From Salminus brasiliensis (lineage: Eukaryota > Chordata > Actinopteri > Characiformes > Bryconidae), in assembly GCF_030463535.1 (NCBI RefSeq), contig NC_132896.1:16845709-16909708 (forward strand): 64,000 bases of DNA, in the 5' to 3' direction. Made by a program: the position numbers and the translations under genes. Below are positions 24,590 to 36,736 of the stretch, in pieces; position 1 is the stretch's first letter; the number at the start of each line of letters is the position of its first letter. The notes under the pieces are model-generated. The model had not been told where the DNA came from. It made no database searches and saw only the letters and a list, made by a program, of their open reading frames with translations.

Positions 24590-24840
24590 TGCATTTAAGG
24601 GATTTAGCAGACGCTCTTATCCAGAGTGCTTCGCTGTTTTCTCAGCTAGTTCGCTGTTAGTCAGCTAGTTTGTTTAGACTAGGATCCAAAAGAAACCTCT
24701 AAGCTTATGTGCAACAAACTACAAAAGCCAGTATGGATACCACAATGTGGCAGAGTCGCTCGCTGTCTTTCAGTACTCTTGAAAGAGATGGGTCTTTCAG
24801 TCAGCGTTTGAAGACAGCGAGCGACTCTGCCACAGTACAC
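24590..24840. repeat. Dispersed fish repeat with a long foldback
   Basis: The words 'gcagacgctcttatccagag' and 'agatgggtctttcagtc' belong to a ubiquitous teleost repeat. Within it, 24746-24769 and 24811-24834 are perfect inverted copies of 24 bases separated by a 41-base loop that has its own small stem. The second arm is the normal repeat sequence, and the first looks like an inverted duplicate of it. Confidence 0.65.
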
Positions 24841-24949
24841 TTTTGGTCTTTTCTTTTAATAGTAAACAGCCTCTGTAGCTGATTAAACATAAAATATAAT
24901 ATTTTTGCAAATCAGAATATATGCAGAGCTATTTTTTCATAACATAAGT

Positions 24950-25800
24950 TTTAGTCATTAATATAGGCTGTGCAGAGGTTTGTACACCTTACAGAGACAC
25001 TGCCTAGTAACACCCCCTTTGGCAGAAATCTCAGCTTGCACTTCGGAACAGCTAAAAGTCTTAAATTTCTTGTAGCCTGTGAGGGCCATTCCAGAAGCTT
25101 CAATTTGTGTCTCTTCAGGTCGATTTTGAGGTATGTTTTGGATCACTGTACTGTTGTAGAAGCTTATCATCTTCACAGTTTCAGCCTTTTAAGAGATGGT
25201 TTAAAACTTTCTTTTCTCTCTTAATGGATCTTTGCTGATTATGGCCAGATTTTATTTATTAATTGTTATTATTAAATATATATTTTTTACTAAATCTGTT
25301 CACAGCACTTGCTACCAAAACCCATCTGGTTTGTAACATGCTTCAGACATTACATTTTGTGATGAAGTTGCAGGTAAGTTTCACTTCTTATGACTATTCC
25401 TCGATTATATGTGCAAGCAGCACTGCATAATGAAATGGTGCACCACCATTTCCTTCCTGCAAGTTCTTGCCAGTAATATCAGAGTTTTGATTTTCCTGTC
25501 TTCCAAGCACATGAGCAGTTCACTCCGAAGTTTTCTTAGTCTTCTCAGTCTTCTTGGTCAGATCTCATCTTGACCTCCACAATTTCCCTGAAAGCTAGTT
25601 TCTTATTAACATTTCGCTTTCTGTAGAGCAACGCTTGAAAAAGCTTGGCTGTCTTTTGGTAGCCTTCCCCTGCTTTGTGAACCTCAGTTACTTTTTTCAG
25701 TTTTTTGTTTCTGAGACTGAGATAAGCCCATGTTTGATGAACATGTATTGCAAGGTTTGCAGATTTTAAAGCTTTAAAATTTTTATTTAGCTGAAAGTTA
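24950..25800. other. Unclassified, no gene seen
   Basis: The phrase 'gtgcagaggtttgtacacct' and others look repeat-like, but I cannot assign a family. No coding exon is recognised. Confidence 0.3.
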
Positions 25801-25865
25801 AGTTTTTTGTTATGTTATGAAAGAGAGTGACCGATTCTGTGTTCACTCCCAAACCAAAAAGAGTA

Positions 25866-25906
25866 CAATAATAATAATAATAATAGTAGTAATAATAATA
25901 ATAATA
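25866..25906 (+). repeat. (ATA)n microsatellite
   Basis: About 13 trinucleotide units, with two AGT interruptions. Confidence 0.85.
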
Positions 25907-26049
25907 AGTCTGCAGGTGATAATAGGTTTGTCTAGATTAAAAATACCGTACAAACTAGGCAAGTTGATGTTTGCTATATTTTAGTCCCTGAATCTCATTT
26001 CACTCACACACACTCTAGGGTTTTAAAAATAGGCAGCATAGGTCTCTAT

Positions 26050-26450
26050 TTAGTACTTTTATCATCGTTCTTTGAGTTGTCATGGTTCTAATTAGAAACA
26101 TTGCCTTTACTAAAGAACCCTTGAAGAATACTTACAGTATAGGGATGGGCAGCATGATGAAATGTCTTATTATTATAAATAATGCTACAGTATGCTTTTC
26201 GTACATTTTAAGTATGGTCAGTACTTCCAAAAAATTAACGCTCTAGGTATTGTATTTGGAATAAAATACAATTGTTTTACATTTTTACATTTGTCTTTAT
26301 TACCTACTTTTGGATCCATTAAGAACCATGTTTGTAATAGAGATGTGTGAGTGTGAAGAACCTTTTAAAGGCTTAAAGTACCTTCACTTCTGCCCAAACA
26401 TGATTCTTTTATGGCATCAAAGAACCATTTGTGGCACCCTTATTTTTAAG
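26050..26450. repeat. GGTTCT/AGAACC-rich dispersed repeat
   Basis: Contains 'aagaacccttgaagaa', 'gaagaaccttttaaagg' and 'aaagaaccatttg'. Same style as the copy at 17050. Confidence 0.4.
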
Positions 26451-27949
26451 AGTGTAGGCTTATAATGAAAGACATTTTTATATTTGGACTGTGTAATGGA
26501 CTAGGTTCTAATGAGTCCGTAAACAACAGCCAGTGTATAGTTATTGATAAGATAGACTGGATGCTAGCCTGGTGTGCTGTTGTTTATAGCCTTTTTTTGC
26601 GACACATGCAGATCATGTATTCTCAGAATATCTTCAAGCATCATGGTGTGTTAATTTTGCCACCCATAGTTTATAGTCTTCCTGCCCTTCTTTCACAATC
26701 ATGAAAGGTAGCCATGGCGCACTTGTTCTAGGTGAACTCAGCGGCGCACGTTTGAACCAAACGCAGCCACAGCTGCTGTAGCGCTGCCCACGTATTCATT
26801 GTATAAGGGTGTGGTGGGGAGAGTGATTCATGGTCTTCAGGGCAGTCAGACTGGGGAGAGCGTTTCAAACTGGGTACTCTCATTTACGTTGATTTACTAT
26901 TTACTCTATAGGTGGTGGACAGCAGTGTTGTTGAATTATTAGCTTACACCACCTCCCCTTCAAATTGGAAAGCTAGTCTGTATTGACTGTTGGTTTAGAG
27001 AATAGACCGTGTCCATTGATCTCACCAGGCCTGAATACAGAAAAATAAAGAGGCCATTGTGTACATGGAAAGTTGTGTGTATATATAATGAGGTGGATTG
27101 ATTGCTAAAGATGCGCTGGTATCAAAATTTGTATTCAAGTTTTAGTTTCCTGGTAGTTTTCCCTCACATTTTGATCTACAAAAATGTCCCTTCAGCCTAA
27201 ATGAATGGGTTGTGCTGTGGATCATGCTTGTAAAGCTACAGAGTAATACCATTTTGTCCCATTATCTATATCGTTGTGTTTTCTTGAAGACAGCTTACTT
27301 GCTTTTGAATGATACATTCTTAAAGTCATTTTATACACTTAATATGTTCCATTGTTCCAGGTCGCAGTGGTTTATTTCATTTGTTCAGAATTAGTGATAA
27401 TGGATGCAAAGTAATAACATTTCTATAGTAATCTATACGCAAATGTACTCAAATAACAGTGTACCTTGAGGAAATGGTCAGAATCCCTTACATTAACAGT
27501 ATTGAAGTACCAACATTATTTTTTGTCCTTATTGATCAGCATTTGGTGAGTGCAAGGCTTGACCGGAGTGTATCCTTGAGAGCCACTGTATCATAAAATG
27601 CTGCATTAGTCAAGAAGGGCCACTGGTGCAGCTCTAAACACCCTCTCCTCTTTATTAGCTGTTCCCAAGAGCAGTCCCATCCATCTTAACCAGGGTCACT
27701 GCTACCACCTCTTATAAGCAGAGGCACCAGCGGTACACACTGTACATCCAGTACATAGGGTATAGGCCTTTATAGTTGAGATGTGGAAGTAGAAGCTTTA
27801 GAGTAGAAGGAAGAAAAAAGTGTTCTGCATGATATGCTACTTTCATATGCACCCACTGCTGACACATGTCTTCCTCATAGAAAAGCATTACCATTATAAT
27901 GGAATACTCTGGAGCAGTCGTATGTGAGCACAAGGTCACCGTGAACAAT
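26451..27949. other. Gene-free spacer
   Basis: No exon is recognised. A GC-richer island at 26700-26880 stands alone without a gene attached. Confidence 0.35.
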
Positions 27950-28205
27950 GTCAAACATCGCCTAGAGGGTATAAAGCCCCCAGCTTTGGGATGAGGAACA
28001 GTGGAATTGCATCCCTTAGAGTGATTGAGTACCTGTAGGATGAGTAATGGAGGTTGTCATTCCAGAACTGATCATACAGCATCAGTACCTGTCCTCAGTA
28101 ATGCTCTTGTGGTTAAGTAGAATTAAATTATCTGAGCAATATTCCAGTATTTAGTGTAAAGCTTTCTGAGAACAGTAAAGGCTGCTGCCACAGAAAGTGG
28201 GGGAC
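27950..28205. mobile_element. Decayed copy of the 'tgtccaaatgtttgc' MITE
   Basis: The body phrases 'gtataaagcccccagctttg' and 'gaacagtggaattgcatccc' line up with the copies at 6950 and 16600. The ends are not recognisable. Confidence 0.45.
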
Positions 28206-28639
28206 CAACACTGTTTTAACATGCTTGATTTCAGACAAAAACATATGAATATGCAGCAGTCTACAAACTGCCTATTGTGTTTTGTTCAAAATATGAAACA
28301 TATATATAAAATATTGAACACAACCTGAAAAGATAACACAGATTTTCAGTCTAATGATGAACTCTGGAGTTCATGGAAATGAAACAGCTGTACATGAGGA
28401 ACTCTCTGCCAGAGTTTAAAATGGACAAGCTTGTCCAGAAGAAGACTGTCAACATACCAGGTTAGAAGGTTTTGTTTATCTTAATAAATTAAGTAATATT
28501 AAAAGCTAGCCCATTTGGTAAGTATATGGTAATTATATTAGATTTGGAATATACTGCACATTCTATTTTTATATTGGCACATATAGTCTGTAGTAAGAAA
28601 AAACCTTTGGAATTAAAAGGGTAAATAGCAGCCGGGTGT

Positions 28640-29645
28640 TGCTAATCAAATGCCATTGATTAGCTGATCATCAGCTATACCTCTATAAAAACCTCTATAA
28701 AAGCAGAAGTTTGGGTAGTTTGCTGGTCTGGAGCATTCAGGTATGTGTTTAAACAATGCCAGGGAGGAAGGACATAAGCAATGATCTTAGGGAAGCAAGA
28801 TGTCCATCAATCTAGGAACAGTTATAAGGCCATTTCTAAACAATCTAAAAGCATCATTCTAAAGTAAGAAATATTATTTACAATTAAGTGGAAAACATTT
28901 AACATGGTTGCCAATCTTTTCAGGTGTGGACGTCCCAGCAAATTTAGTCCAAGGTCAGACCATGCAGTGCTAAGAGATACTGAAAAAAGCCCAAAAGCAA
29001 CATCTCTGAATCCACAGGACTCTGTTAGCATGTTAAATGTTTAAATTCATGACAGTACAATTAGAAAAAAGACCAAGAACATGTATGGGTTGTTTGGAAG
29101 AATTGCCATGATAAAGTCTCTTCTTTATAAAAAGAACATGGCAGCACGTCTTAAGTTTGAAAGGTTGCATCTGAACAAACCACAGGACCTCTGGAACAAT
29201 GTCCTTTGGACAGACGAAGACCTGGGCACTTTGCTGTCATTAAGTTAACCATGAACTTCTCTGTATAGCAAAGTATTCTATAGTAAAATGTGAGATCATC
29301 TATCCAACAGCTAAAGCTTGGCTGAAATTGGGCCATGCAACAGGACAATGATCCCAAGCACACAAACAGAATAGAGAACAATCTATCAATGGGCCAATCA
29401 AAGTCCAAACCTTAAATGAATCAGTTGAAATGCTGTGGCAGGACCTTAAGAGAGCTATGCATAAACAAATGCATACAAACCTCAAGATATGTTGTAAAGA
29501 ACAGTGAGCCAAAATTCCTCCAGAACAATGTAAGAGACAGGTAAAGTCAAGTTATAGCTGCTAAAGGTGGTTTTACAAGCTATTGATTCATGGGGTGTAC
29601 TTAACTATTCTTAAATAAATAGTGACGGTGTTGAATTTGTTGTGT
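28640..29645 (+). mobile_element. Tc1-like transposon with internal deletion
   Basis: From 28755 ('ccagggaggaaggacataag') the sequence follows a fish Tc1 transposase gene almost continuously to the end region 'gctaaaggtggttttacaag' at 29561. Near 29215 the text jumps from the 'ttggacagacgaaga' block directly to 'cctgggcactttgctg'. About 150 bases that normally separate these two blocks are missing, so part of the catalytic domain is gone. Further frameshifts confirm the copy is dead. Confidence 0.8.
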
Positions 29646-30218
29646 GTTTTTGTTCATCTGAGTTTGTATTAATCTATTTTTAAGACCAGGCTGTATGCAA
29701 AGTGGTACTTAATAACTGAATTTGAATACTTAGTAATAATATTGTTTTTTGCAATAATTTTGCTGCTGTAAATTTGTGGTCTAGGGTGTCCAAGCATAGT
29801 GTGTTTGTAGAAACTTAGTAGTAAAGACATAGTCCATAGCATATCTCTTACATAACCTTATTCAGGGGATCTGCTGTGAAACGTATGTGTGATTTGACTT
29901 TTCCGAAACTTGAATGGGTTGTAAATATATCTGTCTATTTTTCCAGAATTTTGTATGGTTACAATTTGTTTTCAGGAATGTCTCCTGACCTTGTCCGTTG
30001 CAATGTTCAAAGTGTCGGAAAAAAAAAACAAGGGACACAGACAAAAAAGACTGTCCTGCTTGACCTCCGACAGCGTATTTACATATCTCTGTCTCTGACA
30101 CACCAGCACGCTCCCAGAGAGCGGTGTTATTGGTCAGTGGTGGTGACGGCCTCTTGGAATGCGCTGCCTGCACTTGTGCGCCATCAGCACATAAACTCCC
30201 CCTTCTCCCTTCCTCTTG

Positions 30219-30221
<3 letters not shown>
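29646..30221. other. Spacer upstream of lnx2b
   Basis: The part 30100-30200 is GC-richer and includes an ATTGGTCA (CCAAT-type) word near 30128. Open frames on both strands here extend into the CA repeat and have no family match. Confidence 0.35.
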
Positions 30222-30262
<41 letters not shown>

Positions 30263-30266
30263 CACA
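30222..30266 (+). repeat. (CA)n/(TA)n microsatellite
   Basis: About 15 CA units followed by a short TA run. A second, shorter CA run lies at 30403-30422. Confidence 0.9.
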
Positions 30267-30744
30267 CAAACTGCTGCTTCAACTCCTCCTCCTGAGCCCG
30301 TATGGCCAGACACTGAACACCTCTCTTCACTTCACTGATCTCTCTCCTAGCTTAGTCACACGGTTCTCTCTGGCTGTGTGTGTCCTTGTGTGTGCATACG
30401 TATACACACACACACACACACTTGTACACACACGCCAGTGGAGATGAAGGAGTATAGTTTCAGTCAGGCTGGAGGCAGCCAGCACAGCTGTTGAGTTTGA
30501 ATTTCTCTTTTGCATGCAGAGGCTGCTGGGAGTCTACCGTCTCTGCTGTCAGCATCTGAGGTGGGTGGCAGAAATGAACGGCAAATGGGATTTGTTTACC
30601 GGGCATGCAGTTTTTGTTTAAAGTTGAAGGAGCGGTGGTTTGTCATGTGGTTTGTCAGGTTGTTGTGAATGGAGGTTCCTGAGTAGTTAGGCTTGAGTTT
30701 TGTAAGTTCATATCTTTGATTTATAAGCAGTAAATGCAAGATGT

Positions 30745-30872
30745 ACTTGGTGTGTGTGCGATGGACTGGTGCCCTGTCCAGGGGGTATTCCTGCCTTGCA
30801 CCCAGTGACTCCGGGTAGGCTCCGGACCGACCGCAACACTAACCAGGAAGAAGCAGATGGGAAGATGGATGA
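30745..30872 (+). repeat. Widespread LINE/SINE tail repeat
   Basis: Contains 'gcgatggactggtgccctgt' and 'aggctccggaccgaccgcaa' with the tail 'gaagatggatga'. This is a well-known vertebrate interspersed repeat tail, probably L2/CR1-related. It is a fragment without coding capacity. Confidence 0.65.
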
Positions 30873-31722
30873 ATTGATTGACTATTCATTTACTAATTTT
30901 TACAACCTTCTAGTACATTCTTACTAGAAGGTTCTTCGAGACAGTGATTCTATGTAGAACCATCGGATCTCAAAAAAAACATTTTGATGCTTTACTGGGT
31001 TTTTGGATCAGTGGGAAGCATTCTGTAGGTGGTACTATGTAGGACATTTTAAAAGTAGTTCAGTATGGCAGCAAGAAGGGTTTGCAGTCATTACAAGTCA
31101 AAGTGCCCCTTTTCAGTACCATGTAGAGGCCTTTTTTCTTTGAGTGTATGCTTTGATTTAGACCTCTGGTAACATTTTGTCTCAAGTTTTTATTTACTCC
31201 ACATTCTTAAGCTCACTGGATGTGCGATAAGAGTGACTGTTTAGGGGAGTTTTGCTGCATAATCTTTTTATTGTAGGTGGAATTAGTAGCGATTAGGACC
31301 TTCGCAGAGGGAAGGAGCCTACTGTTGATTGGCCACGAGGGGCTCATTAGCGAGATGGCTGGAATTTTTTGGCACAGTTCACTCCCGGGTTCTCGTTTTC
31401 ACCTAAAGCTGTGCCTTTGTTCCCTCTCGTTAGGTGAGTTTTGACTGTTGCTCACAAATCATTTCATAGAGCTTAACCTCTTTAATGAAGTGAGCAGCGA
31501 CACTCGTCCAAGCCAGGAACCGGGCTACAGAGGAAACTTGTGCGCAGGATACAGCTGCTGCTCTCTCTCCCCCCAGCATATTGTTGCTTTGTTGCTGTGA
31601 AGTGGATTTGTGTCATTTCCTGTATAGCCAGCCCAGCACAAGCCAAAAAAAGAATGAACCCCCACCAGTACTATTTTTTTACACTCATATTTTTTTCTTC
31701 TTTGTTCTCTTTTCCAGCAGAA

Positions 31723-31779
31723 ATGCGAGATGAGAAGACCAAGGGAACGGATGTCTCTTTCTTCACTGGACTGAAATAG
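31723..31779 (+). other. Upstream ORF in the lnx2b 5' leader (18 codons)
   Basis: An ATG at 31723 opens an 18-codon frame ending with TAG at 31777-31779. It starts only a few bases after a good acceptor (ttttccagcag, ending at 31720), so it would be near the 5' edge of the exon that carries the lnx2b start. A second upstream ORF of four codons begins at 31807. Both end before the main start at 31883 and could reduce or regulate lnx2b translation. Whether the leader is used as drawn is inference. Confidence 0.4.
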
Positions 31780-31882
31780 CTCTTCTTGACAAAACGTTTA
31801 CGTCTAATGACGGCTGGATAAGCAGTGGGGGTCGAGCAGAGGACAAACGCAGACATCTCCAGCACGCAGCAAGTCGACAAAC

Positions 31883-34800
31883 ATGATGGAGCAGAAGACG
31901 CTGGCGCCAGCGGCCGGCCTGACATGGGCACGGGTGTGTAAGGACTGCGGCCAGGGCCACGAGGGCCAGGATAGCCATTTATATGAGTATCAAGACGATG
32001 TGGACGATGAGCTGGTGTGCCACATCTGCCTGCAGCCCCTGCTGCAGCCCATGGACACGCCGTGCGGCCACACGTACTGCTACCAGTGCCTCAGCAGCTT
32101 CCTGCGAGACCAGGACTTCTGCCCTGTGGATCGGCAGCGGCTTCAGCTGCAGCAGTGCCGTGCCTCCAGCTTGCTGGTCCGTAACCTCCTGGACAAGCTG
32201 ACCGTGTTCTGTCCCTTCCACAGCGAATGCCAGCAGAGCATGCAGCGCTGCGAGCTGCAGCCTCACCTGCACAACAGGTCGGTGCATTGGTCAAACACGA
32301 GTGCACCACACTGGGTTTCTTTAGTATTTAATGTTGAATGTGTTCATTCTTAAGTACCTAAAGTTATTAAAGTACTCAAAGTCAGTGCAGCTGGTATTGA
32401 CTACTAAGGGAGGAACAGAGGATGTGGGTGGCAAACTAATACTAGGGATGCAATAATATGGGAATTGCTTCAATGCACCAATATGGGGATAATGACCTGA
32501 TCCCAACATTGGATATATTTGAGTAACTCCAGATATAACTATTATATAACTATTCACTGTCACACACTCTGACTATCACACACTCTGAGCACTAGGACTC
32601 AGGTTTACTCAAAATCTTTTTTATTTATTGATAAATTCTCAGCCAGGAAGACGCTCTTAGAAAGTACCCAGAGATCTCTGAAGTCCCAGATGGGGTGTTT
32701 ACATGCATTACATTAAATTTCATTGGTTAACAGTGAACAGAGAACTTACAATTCATTGGTTAAACATAGCCGTGATATTAATAAACAAGAGTGTTAACAT
32801 ATAAGCGTAATTAATGACCGGGCAGGAAACCCATATTTGGCCAAGAGAGCCTTCTCACACCTGGTCTCTTTGAGATGAGCTAGCCCGCAATCTCAAGGCA
32901 ACCTGAACAATGATTCACTGTAGCTTCTATCAGCTAGCTAGGCTTTGGAAGAAAAAAAGAAGATAAGACCTAGACTCAGAGTGTGAGGAGTTGCTGATCT
33001 ATGGCCTTCCTTTGATCCCACAAACATTCAATTTACTAGTAACCCACATAGAAACAAAGAAAACGTGCATATTATATCATGAGAATACAAACGGTGCACC
33101 GGGTTCTAGGAATTCTATGTATCATAAGTGAGATTACATTGATTACATATATCATATGTGGTATTACTGGTTACATAACCACACCAGCTGTAGAGTATAC
33201 AGTATGGGCAATATGCAAGTATTATTGGCTTACATATAAAACTGGTGCATTTTCCTGAGTGTTAGTCTACATGCAGAAGTCACTTGATACTTCTATATGG
33301 AAATGTAAGCTTTTCATTAGGTTTAATCATAAAGTTTTATTGTTAAGTGTGCAGATCCAAGAACAAGTGCAGGAGTTTGCAGTCATACAGGTTGAAGGCA
33401 TAGAAATTGATGTAAACAATTTTAGCTCACCCAGGGCATGATGAGAGTATGCTGCTAATGGGGTACTGCTTGAATTCAAATTGAGAAAATCTAATTACAC
33501 TTACCCCTGTTTTGGCAGTGTACAAAGAAACAGAAAAGAAACTAAACACAGTAAATTCATTTTTTTAATAGGGAAACATTGATTGGGAATATGCTGCTCA
33601 GGCATGTGTGGAATGAGGTTTATCCGTGCCTGGTGGGAGCAGAGAGATTTGACTAAGCTTAGTTGGATTAATGAACAGTGAATAGAGCAGCTCACAAATG
33701 TGAGGGCTTGACTTTGGTAAGAACTATGTGCCTTTTCGAGTCATGGAGTAAATTAGCAGTCATATGACTGAGCACTGTGACATGTCTTATATTGCAGATT
33801 ATGCTTAACATAGGGGTATGTAAGGAAAGTGATTTTTGGGCATGTAGCGGGTACCGTTACTGCTCTCCACACAGCAGACTGGGGTTTAAGTCCCCTTTCA
33901 GTCAATCTCATTGTGCATTACAAATAAGAGTCATTGGGCATAGAATGCCTTCTATGTAAATTCAGTGTAGAGGAGGTCATATTATTCAACCATTCGGAAA
34001 ATTTCAATGCATAAGGCTCTGTGTAGCAAACATTGGATCTAAACTCGCCGTATCCTCTTTGTGGAATCACGTGTGCTGCATGTGGATTATCACTGGAGGT
34101 AGATAGAACCACCTTCTAGTGCCCCAGCGTTCATCTCCCTCACACAGGTTGACTTTCTGCTTATCATCTGAGCTGTCAGCTGTGATGTAATGCTGAGGTC
34201 TAAAGGTTGTTTGGCTGGTAATTCACGTGGGCTAGAGAGGCTCAGTGTAAACACCGCGAAGTAGGGAGTGTTCAGAGTGGGGGAGGAGGAGGAGGGCGTT
34301 GACTCGGTCAGACCTGATTCTGCTCTGGACTGACCTGTCCCCTCAGCCTCTCTGCAATGCAGCAGAAGAGCCGTCCTCATCTGCATAGCTCCTCTCTCCT
34401 CATCCCCTCACCCTTCTCTCCCTCTCTCTTTCTCACTGTATGCCTGTTAAGCCCTAGCAAGCCTTCCTCACACCTCACCCTCCAGAGAGGCAAGGCCTGT
34501 TAAAACAAATGCTGACATGTGCTAGCACGTTAGCATGTAGCTCCTTCCAGCTGAAATTGAGCATTGATTTTTTTTATATATATATTTTTTTTTTCTCTGA
34601 CTCCTGGATACGAAGCATCTAAAGCACCAGGCAGATTTATTGTAGGTTATTTTTAGTTACTTGTGCTGCCATCCTGTAATGAATGTCTTGTAGGTTAATT
34701 AACAGCAGACCACTGAGTAATGAAGCGTGCCTGCTAACTGCTTCCCTCCGCTCCAGTTCCCCTCTTCCTGGCTCTCTGCTCTCTGTTAACTCTCTCTCCC

Positions 34801-36696
34801 CCCTCTCCCTCTCTCTGTCTATTCTCTCTTTCTGTTTTTCTGACATTCAATCTCTCTTTCTCTCTCCCTCACACACACTCTCTCTCTCCACTATGTCTGT
34901 TTTTCTCACACTCACTCCCCACCCTTCTTGTTTGTGTCTTCTCTTTGTTGTTTCTCTATCACTCCCTCCTTCCCAGATGCCCTGCGTTCAGGCGTCTCAG
35001 AGAGGAGGCAGAGAAGAGGAAGAGGCCCTGCTGGAATGAGCTAAAGGGAATTAAGACGGAGGGAGAGTCAGACACAAAATCCAATCCAGCACTCACACGC
35101 GCATTCAATCCCCGTGGGCCTCCGGAGCCCGGCCTGGTCAACCCCGCCTTCGAGGAGGGAGAGGATGGTAAACATGTCTCATTCGGTGTTTTCCCAAACT
35201 ACGTTTAGGTTGGCTGAATTCCATAGTCTTTCTTGGGGAGTTTTGGCATAATTTAAGACGTCTTCTTAGGTGTGGGCGATATGGCAAAAATGTGTTTTCA
35301 CAATACACTAGCAAAAACACTTACTTCTAGCGTGGCACTGAATCTATTAAAACCAGATTAATTACTCTCTGAAACATGCAGCTGTTCAATGTTACTAATG
35401 GTAACAATATCCACAAGATGCTCAGGAAAGCATATTGTGCTGTAAGTTATCACACTAAATAAGTCAAATACACTGATATCGGCCACCTTTAAACGTCTTA
35501 AACATGTGTATTGTAGGGGATTTTCCTTTGTTTACAGAAAATACATTAAGGGGGTCATTGGTGGTTTGGGAAGCAGTGTGTTTTGGAAGAATGTCGCACG
35601 GCTTGCTGCTCTGTGTCAGTTTAGAGGAAAAGGTGTGAAGAGTTTACAAAAGTCGTCGGTGAAAAGCAGAGGAAATGGATTTGCAGCTGTGTTTACTCTT
35701 GGCTGGAAAACAAAACAAAAGTTGGTGCCTTTTGATGAGGCCATTCCTTAAGTGATGGAGGGAAATCTCCGTGATATCATACTGCTGTAGGCTGTGCAAT
35801 TATAGGCAACAGTCATCACATTTCCACCGTCTGCTCCCTGTGGACATGTCTACACCTTTACATTGACTGGATTAAAATTGTGTCTGCTAGTAGTCACAAA
35901 CCTTGTGATATCTGCCATCTGTATTCATGGCCACACAATTATTCATCACAGAATTGTCTGGCAACCGCCTCATGATGTTAGCAATTATGACATCATAGTT
36001 GTCTGTTGTTGAGCGACTGCTTGGAAACCGTAATAAAAAAACTGACTCATCATTTAATGGCAGCTTATTAGCTCTGCTTGAGGCTTAATTTGTCTGTTTT
36101 TAGCAGAAATAGCAAAAATAATGTATGCTCTCCTCTTTCCCAGAAGCCCCCCTCAGGTCCAGTCTTGTGGCCGAGGCGAACGTTGTGGAGCTGTTCCGAG
36201 AGGAGCCAGAGGAAGATTTGGGTTTGCGCATAGTGGGGGGGAAGGACACGCCCCTTGGGAGCATCGTCATCCAGGAGATCGTGCGTGACTCCGTTGCCGC
36301 CCGCGACGCCAAGCTGGCCCCAGGAGACCACATTCTAGAGGTGAGACGCATTAAAGCTCATCATATAATCAGTGTCTGTTTAGAAGACATTAAGCTCAGT
36401 TCACTGCAGATTTTATCACTGTGTGTTCTCTGCAAACCATACCAATAGCATCTCTCTCTCTTCTACCTCATCATCTGTTGTGAGTGTACACACCCAAATG
36501 TTGGTGTGTTTGAATTCCAGCCATGACCCAGGACAAAGGGCATGCCTTTACTGCATGTTGTGAAACCTCCCCTGGTTGGCATTGGGTTTGCCATGCAAAC
36601 AGGAGACTGGCTTCAGCAATGACTGACGAGACAGTGAATCTGAAAAGAAAAAAAAATAGTTTGGTTCATTCAGTAGCCCACTGCCCCTTTTCCATC

Positions 36697-36736
<40 letters not shown>

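Noticed and set aside
29862-30295. 135- and 139-codon frames on opposite strands upstream of lnx2b
   Set aside because: They overlap each other, run into a CA repeat, and show no domain or conserved motif.
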